A stretch of DNA of 64,000 nucleotides from Aculops lycopersici (Eukaryota > Arthropoda > Arachnida > Trombidiformes > Eriophyidae): NCBI GenBank assembly GCA_015350385.1, contig WNKI01000003.1, forward strand, positions 1,831,730 to 1,895,729, read 5' to 3'. Each line of letters starts with the position of its first letter. Positions within the stretch are counted from its first letter, which is position 1. A model generated the notes under the pieces. That model was given only the letters and a program-made list of their open reading frames with translations, searched no databases and was not told the DNA's origin. Position numbers and translations under genes: made by a program. This document shows, piece by piece, positions 57,526 through 64,000 of this stretch.

Positions 57526-58470
57526 ATGTCGTTCACAATTGATAAACTTCTAAATCCGCGATTGGATTTTATGAACTCCTACATGATGGATGCAAACTTC
57601 AATGATAGACCTAGAAAGACTCGCCGAAGTCGCACCTCGTTCACCACACGCCAACTACATGAGCTTGAGAAAACTTTCGAAAGGTGCAGGTATCCGGATG
57701 TAGTGCTCAGGGAAAACCTAGCCTATGTACTAGACTTGAGTGAAGCGAGGGTTCAGGTCTGGTTTCAAAATAGGCGAGCAAAGTTGCGTAAGCGCGAAAA
57801 GGAAATTGGCAGGTCAGGAACAAACTCACCATGTTCGCCCATCAGCGATACAATCAAGCCTCATGAATCTCATCAGCAAGGAACCTCCCCAGCCACTGGT
57901 AACCATCAGATCGCTATAGATCCTGCCACTATTAGGGGCAACATCAACTCAGATAGTAAACTTCGCTCACCTTTCATCCTAGAAACTACCAAGTCAGCGG
58001 CTGCTTCCGGCTTGAGTGCATCCAACATGGCACCATCACATACGCCCGTATCGCAGCTTCACCACCAATTGCACCAGAACGCATTCCAAAACCAACTGAT
58101 GATCTCTAGGCAGGCACAGTGTCGGGCTCTTATGTCACAGCAACAGCAGCAGCAGCAACAACAACAACAGCAACAACAACACCAGCAACAACTTCATAAC
58201 ACACAACAAACTCAACAACATCAGCAAGAATCAGGACAACAGCAACAGTCGCAACAGCACTCTATGATGTATGATTTCCAGCAACATTATCAGCATATGC
58301 AACAATCCAACCCCCACCTGATGCCAAGTCAGATACCATTTCTGTCTGGTTCGAGTGACCCCATGGCCTCAGCAAGTACCTACCAGAGGTACGTTCAATC
58401 AATCGCTGCCACCTTTGCAGCTTTGAATGTGCCGACGAGTTCAGCCTCAACTTTGAATACAACTTGGTGA
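57526..58470 (+). CDS. Paired-like (Q50) homeobox gene, homeobrain-like
   Basis: 314 residues, ATG 57526. Residues 3-9 (FTIDKLL) fit the eh1 Groucho-binding pattern FxIxxLL. The homeodomain is residues 32-91: RRSRTSFTTRQLHELEKTF, YPDVVLRENLAYVLDLSEAR, VQVWFQNRRAKLRKREKE, with Gln at homeodomain position 50 and Asn at 51. RRSRT.FTT.QLH.LE, LDLSEARVQVW and RKREK resemble arthropod Homeobrain, but Rx and related classes share parts. Position 56 is Leu, where most paired-like proteins have Trp. A poly-Gln tract (about 58138-58260) lies in the C-terminal region; no OAR motif is seen. The intron usual between homeodomain residues 46 and 47 is absent. It converges on dyskerin. Role: sequence-specific transcription factor, probably neural. 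Confidence 0.85.
   Translation: MSFTIDKLLNPRLDFMNSYMMDANFNDRPRKTRRSRTSFTTRQLHELEKTFERCRYPDVVLRENLAYVLDLSEARVQVWFQNRRAKLRKREKEIGRSGTNSPCSPISDTIKPHESHQQGTSPATGNHQIAIDPATIRGNINSDSKLRSPFILETTKSAAASGLSASNMAPSHTPVSQLHHQLHQNAFQNQLMISRQAQCRALMSQQQQQQQQQQQQQQHQQQLHNTQQTQQHQQESGQQQQSQQHSMMYDFQQHYQHMQQSNPHLMPSQIPFLSGSSDPMASASTYQRYVQSIAATFAALNVPTSSASTLNTTW
58138..58260 (+). repeat. CAR/CAN glutamine-coding tract in the homeobox gene
   Basis: Mixed CAG/CAA codons encoding polyglutamine with interspersed His. Confidence 0.85.
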
Positions 58471-58659
58471 AAAGAGATCGCATCTTTTAGAAAATATCAA
58501 TATCAAACAACCATTAAAAATTGCAACCATTAATATAGTAGATTTATATCGATTGTGATGGTTTAAATTTAATGACTTTAGGTGATTATGGTGATCGATC
58601 TTCATTGTTACGTTTTGACGCTTTTTCCTATGAGTGTAATTAGCATTACCCAACAGGTA

Positions 58660-59742
58660 CTAATCGCCACCTGCCTCGATAGCTGGAGGCGCTCCGGTAT
58701 TGATTTGATTGGCTTTTTTGGCCAGAGCGTGCGGTCCAAGACCCCATTTTCGTGGGTATAGATCTCTTTCCATGAGGACGCGTTTGATTTTGGCAATGAA
58801 TCCATGATCACAGGTTTTCATAGTTGTGGAAGGCATACAAGCGTAGGCTAGACAAACAGCCTCCCCCTTGGTGGTTATAATGACAATCTCCTCGGCTCTC
58901 TCAATACCATCGTCGAATCTCAGCACACCAGGTAGCATGATTTGGGCTCCATAGCAGATTGAGTTTACGGAACTATCCTTAACCATGATTCTCTTGTGGG
59001 CAGTGAGCAATGATTCAAGGGGTTTAATTACTCGTCTTATGTAGGATTCATCTTGGTAGTTGTCAAATAACCACTGGGCGTCAAGCACGTCGTGCATGGT
59101 CACTAAACCGTCGCTTTCCGAATGTATACCCGATCTAACACGTCGCAGCTCTTGCATCACACCACCGGTTCCGAGCAATAATCCCAAGTGTTCACATAAT
59201 GTTCTAATATAAGTTCCAGCTTCGCATGAGACCCAGAAAACGCCCATACCTCTCTCTGGATTGTATTCAATAAGCTTGAGCTCGTAAATGGTTCTGACAC
59301 GCAACTGGCGCTTGACCGCACAAATTAGTGGCGGCCTCTGGAAACAAGGACCTGTTAATTTTTCTAATGCCTTCTCGATTTTTTTGTTTGTTAACGGGAC
59401 GACTTGGTTCAATTTGAAAACGCAGACATACTCCTTACCAGCACCTTGCTGAGATTTGACTAACCTAGTGGCATGCTCAATACAAACTGTTAGGCAACCG
59501 GTAACTTTGGGATCCAGAGTTCCCGAGTGTCCAGTCTTCTCGACACGCAATATCCTCTTGATCCATGCAACAATTTCGTGGGATGATGGGTTGGCTGGCT
59601 TGTCTAGATTAATAACTCCAGCACGAATATAATCCCTCAGTGCTCGTTTGTTTGGCGAGCATCCAAATGGAAGTGGAGTGTAGTGGTCGGATCGGACATA
59701 CATCTTGTCCACATCCTTTGTGAGATATGTGTCGTCGTCCAT
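58660..59742 (-). CDS. DKC1: Dyskerin (H/ACA pseudouridine synthase), short form
   Basis: 360 residues, ATG 59742, one exon. Catalytic subunit of H/ACA snoRNPs, which pseudouridylate rRNA and in vertebrates stabilise telomerase RNA. The TruB-type catalytic motif KTGHSGTLDPKVTGCL carries the active-site Asp; RPPLICAVKRQLRVRTIYE and CEAGTYIRTLCEHLGLLLG are conserved. The PUA domain (KRIMVKDSSVNSICYGAQIM ... CDHGFIAKIKRVLMERDLYP RKWGLGP) is complete. Compared with human (514 residues) it lacks about 45 N-terminal residues, starting near NFDKL-equivalent DVDKMYVR, and the whole Lys-rich tail with nuclear signals. The frame is open upstream of the ATG without another ATG, so an unseen first exon could add the N-terminus. 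It ends 190 bp from the convergent homeobox gene. Confidence 0.9.
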   Translation of the reverse strand: MDDDTYLTKDVDKMYVRSDHYTPLPFGCSPNKRALRDYIRAGVINLDKPANPSSHEIVAWIKRILRVEKTGHSGTLDPKVTGCLTVCIEHATRLVKSQQGAGKEYVCVFKLNQVVPLTNKKIEKALEKLTGPCFQRPPLICAVKRQLRVRTIYELKLIEYNPERGMGVFWVSCEAGTYIRTLCEHLGLLLGTGGVMQELRRVRSGIHSESDGLVTMHDVLDAQWLFDNYQDESYIRRVIKPLESLLTAHKRIMVKDSSVNSICYGAQIMLPGVLRFDDGIERAEEIVIITTKGEAVCLAYACMPSTTMKTCDHGFIAKIKRVLMERDLYPRKWGLGPHALAKKANQINTGAPPAIEAGGD

Positions 59743-60241
59743 GTTGCTTATTAGAGTTTTTCTACAAGTGTTACTTTTGATAGTCTACTTGAGTTTTGTA
59801 TGATCAGCCTGTGGTCTTGGCAAGCTAAGGAGAGGAATATCAGGTGACTTTCATCATCGAAATGTTTGTTATCGCAATAAGCTGGTGAAAAGGTTTTGTT
59901 GAGCTTTCGCTCCTCGTGCAAGTGGCTAGCACATGTTGATGCCGAGCGCAACACACAACAAAACCCACATGTTCGCTCGAGCAGCATGTGGATTCTCTGC
60001 GTACAGTCAAACGCATGCGTTTTTCACTGGCGCCAAGTTTGAAAAGCTGGACTTCTCCAGTTTTGAAGTTCTCAAAGATTGAAGGACGATCTTTTCGTAT
60101 GCCCAAAATTAGAACAGAATTCCGAAAATAAAATAAAGAAATAGATTATGAAAAGGCTATAATACATCTATAGATACTTATATATATATCTGGCAGTTGG
60201 ATTTATTTTGCATTTGGGAAGTACAAGAGGTCGAATTTGAA
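59743..60241. other. Intergenic between dyskerin and FGF gene
   Basis: Dyskerin promoter side and FGF 3' UTR. TATATATATA near 60180-60189. No further gene recognised. Confidence 0.45.
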
Positions 60242-61129
60242 TCAAGCAGCCCTCGCTCTAGGAAAAATTGTTCTCAAGCGCATCTGGTAATCCAACAGGT
60301 GGGCTCCTCGCTTGCCTCGCCGAACTTCTCCCGAACTTCTCGAGTCCAGATTGTTGGCTACCTTGCTGTTACTGTTGTTGTTGCTACTGCTACCTGATGC
60401 CTCGTGATTGATTCCTCCATCGCTTCCGGTGGGATTTTGTTTCCTAGGCCGTGGGTGTTGGTGTTTTAGTTGTTGGGCAGAACTCTTTGTCTGTCTACCT
60501 GTGCCGCTAGGTTTCTTCTTTCCTATCCTCTTTTTGGTTGTTATCCTGGTTCTTGAAGACGATTGACTATTGTTGTTGCTGGTTGCGATGGTTGGATTGC
60601 CAGATGAATTTAGAACTGAAGAATCAATTAGCGGGCAACTTTCCATACTCATTATTGGCTGATTAGCTCGCCGGCCAAGCTGATACCTGAGAATGTTGCG
60701 GTACCTTGTCATGTTTAGCAATTGGCGTTGATTAAAACTCGGCGTATTCTCGTCCCCCTCCTCGAGGTAATCATCCGGATTCTCATCATTATCTGTCTCC
60801 CCGTTGGTGCCACCATATTCAAAGTTTTGCTTTCGCAATTGAGCCAACGATTCGGCCAGAGCCTCAGGTGAATCAATCAACCTGTTGGCATGAGGAAAGA
60901 GTGATGTAGTTGTCTTCATATAATATAATTTTCTAAATTGAAAGCAACGATCACGTTTAATCGATTCAAGTGAGCCATCATGTTTTATAAAGTCCCTTGC
61001 GGGAATTGGATTGCCCTCCAAATCAAAGCCAACGTACCAACTAGAGTTAATCTTTGATTGGTACTTGTGGTAATCGTGGTCCTTCAGTATTTCCTTAAAC
61101 AAGCAACCAGGAGAACTGCTTCCATTGAC
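60242..61129 (-). CDS. Fibroblast growth factor, C-terminal exon
   Basis: The acceptor TATGTAG ends at 61130. The exon reads VNGSSSPGCLFKEILKDHDY, then HKYQSKINSSWYVGFDLEGN, PIPARDFIKH and RDRCFQFRKL: 295 residues to the stop. The pattern CxFxE-8-Y-x2-Y-x8-WYVGxxxxGxP is the C-terminal half of the FGF beta-trefoil. FGFs are secreted ligands of receptor tyrosine kinases controlling branching and mesoderm migration in arthropods (Branchless, Pyramus, Thisbe). After the core come about 230 residues of disordered tail with basic clusters (RITTKKRIGKKK and HQHPRPRKQ), as in the long insect FGFs. The subfamily cannot be decided from half a domain. The N-terminal signal-peptide exon is not found. 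Confidence 0.75.
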   Translation of the reverse strand, partial: VNGSSSPGCLFKEILKDHDYHKYQSKINSSWYVGFDLEGNPIPARDFIKHDGSLESIKRDRCFQFRKLYYMKTTTSLFPHANRLIDSPEALAESLAQLRKQNFEYGGTNGETDNDENPDDYLEEGDENTPSFNQRQLLNMTRYRNILRYQLGRRANQPIMSMESCPLIDSSVLNSSGNPTIATSNNNSQSSSRTRITTKKRIGKKKPSGTGRQTKSSAQQLKHQHPRPRKQNPTGSDGGINHEASGSSSNNNSNSKVANNLDSRSSGEVRRGKRGAHLLDYQMRLRTIFPRARAA

Positions 61130-61517
61130 CTACATAAGATGGATCACGTTGATAGGGAGGGTTCGTTAAGTAGTAGATAGTCATCCAGTTAGCCGGTGGT
61201 TGAGTTGTTTGTTGTTTTTGCATGGATAATCCGTAGTTGCAGTCGTCGTCGTGTGTGTGTGGTATATGGAAAGTGTCATGAGATTAAAGAGAGATAAGAT
61301 GACGACCATTGGGTAGGAGAGATATCAAATATTTATTAGTCAATGTGGAACATCACATAACATTTTATCATCGCGGGATTGTGCGACATCTTCATTCGTA
61401 ACGTGGCTAAAAAGATAGACTTGTAACTAAAAGGAATGAAATGTTGGTAACAGAACAAGTTTATTTGCGTCTGTACGTCATATCTAAATTATAAACTGAC
61501 AGGTGAGCTCTGCTTAC
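61130..61517 (-). other. Candidate FGF intron
   Basis: 388 bp between donor GTAAGC at 61517 and acceptor AG at 61131-61130, phase 0 on both sides. It depends on the upstream exon being real. Confidence 0.35.
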
Positions 61518-61637
61518 CATCCAATTGATCGCAAACTGATAACCAAAGTTGTGAGGGAGGTTCGTATGGCTATTCAATAGCCTTTTTCTAAAAACGTCTC
61601 TTGCTCCTGAGGCAGCATTCGTTGATATGTCACGCAA
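61518..61637 (-). CDS. Candidate upstream FGF exon
   Basis: An open frame bounded by a pyrimidine-rich acceptor (CCCAAAG, ending at 61638) and a good donor (ATG then GTAAGC). It encodes 40 residues ending NFGYQFAINWM, which joins in phase 0 to VNGSSSPGCLFKE. The junction GYQFAIN--NGS--CLFKE resembles the FGF pattern G(F/Y)LAMN..G.LYGS..CxFKE. The earlier residues do not match an FGF strand clearly, so the 5' limit is uncertain. Confidence 0.35.
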
Positions 61638-62729
61638 CTTTGGGACCGTTGACGAGAAGGAGAGGAAATTATGTAACTTTTACTGCTCACGGCGAGCAAA
61701 CGAAGTTAAAGGCAAATCAAAGATGAAAAGACCGACGAAGTGGGTCGAAGTGAGATTGCGCAGGCCTCAGGAACCACCTGTTGGAAGAGGCAGTGTGGGC
61801 ACTCAAGTTTGAACATCGGCAACTTTGATTGGCAATCTTGACCAATGTAACTTTGATGTCGTTCGTTTCCTTGCCGAGCGTCGTAAACTTTCAAGTCTTA
61901 CGCAAAACACACTTTTGAAAATTTGAAAGCTGAGAGTCGCGGAAGCAACAAGTGTCATTCGGTTGCAGCTTCAGTAAACGGCTGCCGATGTAGCTCAGTC
62001 TTGATCAATGACAAGAGAGACACTCATTGTTAGCTGAGCATTATCATAAGTTTTAAGTACCCCACTTTTATGACTCCTTGAATCCTAAAGCTTAGATAAC
62101 GAGCGATTGAGGTGATGGAAAAGACATCGAGATCAATCGAGGCGCGAGAGCAGCAACAAGTGGTCATTGATTGAAGGTGATGGTAGTTGTTGTTTTGGTT
62201 GTTATGTGACGGAATCGTTTCACACATTGTATCTGAATCTAATCACAGAATAAGATGGTCAATGATGCTAACTAGGGCATATTCAATAAAACAACTTTGG
62301 GTTTTTTTTCGCAACAAGTTGTTCATAGGCTAGTGGTTAGTTTTATGGCTTAAGACTTTTCTCTTTCCTCCACTATCTCGTGGATTTTGTTTTGTGGGAT
62401 ATCAAGTGGAAGTCGTAAAGGTTGAACTAACGCGCAAATGTTTGCTTATTTATCAATATCACATCAGTTGATTCACAACAGTTGATTCTGTTGTGTTTGT
62501 TGTTGTTGTTGTTCGATTCGAGTTCTCAAATTTTGTTTCTCAGTGTTTGTCGAGCTTGAGGTTGCTAAAAAATTGAGACGTCCCCAGGTCATTAGAGGCT
62601 ATATATAGTTGGTTTAGTCTTTGTTGCCGCAAGCATCTCCTGTCAGGTTATTATGTATATACAATCCAATCTAATTGAATTCGATGCGATGTGATTCGTT
62701 CCAATTTGATTCAAAATTTTGCTTGAGCA
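61638..62729. other. Between FGF candidate exon and ZIP transporter
   Basis: No confident coding sequence. Contains a (GTT)n run near 62499-62514 and short unsupported ORFs. Further FGF exons may lie beyond the window or here undetected. Confidence 0.4.
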
Positions 62730-64000
62730 TCAATCATGGTGATCCTCGTGCAGTAGCGTCAAAACGAGAACCATCAATGCAAAGCCTCCAATTAAACTGA
62801 TGCTCTTGCCTAATCGATTCTTTTCATAAATTTGATCGCCTTTTGGTTGCAAAATTTCAACAAATACAATGTAGAGCAAGGTGCCGGTTGCAAATGATTG
62901 TAGCAGTATCATGGCAGGATCATTTGGATTTAGGTTAAGTGAACTCTGCGCTACGACAACCAGAATAATACCTATGGGTGACATAATACTAAAGATACTT
63001 AAATGAAGGAGTGTCCAAAAGTGAGAGTTTAGTGTTGCAGTGAATAGCTCCAATCCAACAACCGCAGCAATAATTAACTTGTGACAACTGATTGCCGTAA
63101 AAATAGTCCAAACTTTCTCAACTGTTCCCTGCGACCCTATGGCAACTCCGTCAAAAATGGCATGCGCCGCAAAGGCCGACACGATGAGCAATCCACGAAT
63201 GAACTTGTAAAACTCCGATCCCGATTTGATGGACTTGCCTGAAATCGAGCCGGAAGTTGAGGAGAGAATATAATTGGCATGGGAGCGGCCTGTTATGCCG
63301 ACAGTATATTGATGATCGCCGCTTGTTGCAAGAATTCCCGTTGTGGACGATGAGTGGCCGCCAACGTTGACAGTCGAGCCGCCGACACTTGTTGTTGATC
63401 CAGTTACATCTTGATTGTTATGATCATTGTTGTTGTTGTTGTTGTTGCTATTATTAACATTGTTATTATTATTGTTATTGATTTGTTGCTGTCGTATTGA
63501 GGGCGGCTCGTCGTCTGGATGAACGGCAGTGTTTTGGTAGCCAATGACTAGGGGCCCATCGGAGTAGGAGCTCGACAAGCCGGAGGTTGTATCACAGGGA
63601 TGCTCATGAGTGTGATTGTTTACAAAACGAACCATCAACAATTCAACTATGTACATAAAAAAGAAGCCACAACACAAAACTATCTCTAGTATTGGAATTT
63701 CATGGTGTCCTCCGTGATCATGTTCATGATCATGATTGTGCTCTGGCACCAGGTTTGAGGCGACTGTGTTGGTAGAATTTGATGTTTGTTCATCTTCATT
63801 TTCATGCATCAACAAGTGGTTATTGCTATTGATTGACTTGTAATTATCATGCATCTCCGGCATCAAGTGACAAAATGCAGTAGCCATGAGAACACCGCCT
63901 CCGGCGTACATGGCATATTGAATGTAGTTTTGTTTTAAAATTATCCTAACCGGCAGGTAGCCACAGATTAAGGTCATTAGGAACAATACAATGCTGGCCA
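62730..64000 (-). CDS. ZIP family zinc transporter (SLC39A1/2/3-like), 5' end off the window
   Basis: At least 422 residues. The frame is still open at base 64000 (ASIVLFLMTLICGYLPV), so the N-terminus is beyond the edge. ZIP proteins import zinc into the cytosol across the plasma or organelle membrane. Membrane segments: MTLICGYLPVRIIL, YAGGGVLMATAFCHLMPEM, IVLCCGFFFMYIVELLMV, then a long His-rich, Asn-rich, Ser-rich loop (HNHDHEHDHGGHHE precedes segment three). Next come the transport-site helices SAFAAHAIFDGVAIGSQ and SCHKLIIAAVVGLEL, and three further helices. The second metal ligand in HxxxE of ZIP1-type proteins is Asp here (HAIFD). It ends with LLHEDHHD. This is the ZIP1/2/3 subfamily, not LIV-1, because CHEXPHE is absent. 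Confidence 0.9.
   Translation of the reverse strand, partial: ASIVLFLMTLICGYLPVRIILKQNYIQYAMYAGGGVLMATAFCHLMPEMHDNYKSINSNNHLLMHENEDEQTSNSTNTVASNLVPEHNHDHEHDHGGHHEIPILEIVLCCGFFFMYIVELLMVRFVNNHTHEHPCDTTSGLSSSYSDGPLVIGYQNTAVHPDDEPPSIRQQQINNNNNNNVNNSNNNNNNNDHNNQDVTGSTTSVGGSTVNVGGHSSSTTGILATSGDHQYTVGITGRSHANYILSSTSGSISGKSIKSGSEFYKFIRGLLIVSAFAAHAIFDGVAIGSQGTVEKVWTIFTAISCHKLIIAAVVGLELFTATLNSHFWTLLHLSIFSIMSPIGIILVVVAQSSLNLNPNDPAMILLQSFATGTLLYIVFVEILQPKGDQIYEKNRLGKSISLIGGFALMVLVLTLLHEDHHD

Overview
This is a eukaryotic, animal window. It holds a Sidestep-type immunoglobulin receptor, an FGF, a paired-like homeobox gene, a laminin gamma-type chain, a SAD/BRSK kinase, dyskerin and a TRAPP subunit. The Sidestep gene points to an arthropod. 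Most of the identifiable genes are read from one uninterrupted exon (1221-codon kinase, dyskerin, CNOT7, TTC19, laminin-type chain, homeobox gene), so the genome is intron-poor. A chelicerate such as an acariform mite is possible, but the window alone does not settle the group. Two runs of 20 Ns, both inside (TC)n arrays, mark assembly gaps.

Layout. 1-14.8 kb: minus-strand Sidestep-like gene. Four exons join in consistent phase (14803-14005, 13283-12122, 11998-11859, 6729-6034), and the 3' end is not found. 14.8-21.9 kb: gene-poor, with microsatellites and pentanucleotide arrays. 21.9-32.0 kb: compact minus-strand cluster in the order TRAPPC9 fragment, ZNHIT6/BCD1-like, CNOT7, short laminin-gamma-like chain, TTC19, fatty-acid elongase. 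33.5 kb: small zinc-finger gene (plus). 33.9-40.6 kb: gene-poor. 40.6-45.7 kb: SAD/BRSK kinase followed by an orphan low-complexity protein (plus). These converge on an acidic prothymosin-like gene (minus, 45.8-46.3 kb). 46.4-55.9 kb: gene-poor, including a CG-rich, (GCN)n-rich block at about 47-49.8 kb. 55.9-58.5 kb: orphan acidic protein and homeobox gene (plus). 58.7-64 kb: dyskerin, an FGF and a ZIP zinc transporter (minus; the last runs off the window).

The genes form no single pathway. The main points of interest are: (1) a ZNHIT6-like zinc-finger ORF whose stop lies 11 nt before a Kozak-perfect ATG of a TRAPPC9 homologue lacking both ends of the family protein; (2) a stand-alone secreted laminin-gamma-like chain with one LE domain plus the full coiled coil; (3) extreme 3' compaction, with two stop codons lying inside their own AATAAA signals and a TATA box overlapping an upstream gene's likely AATAAA; (4) several perfect short-loop hairpins and a family of drifting pentanucleotide arrays in the gene-poor stretches. 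I found no credible tRNA, rRNA, CRISPR or intact transposon.
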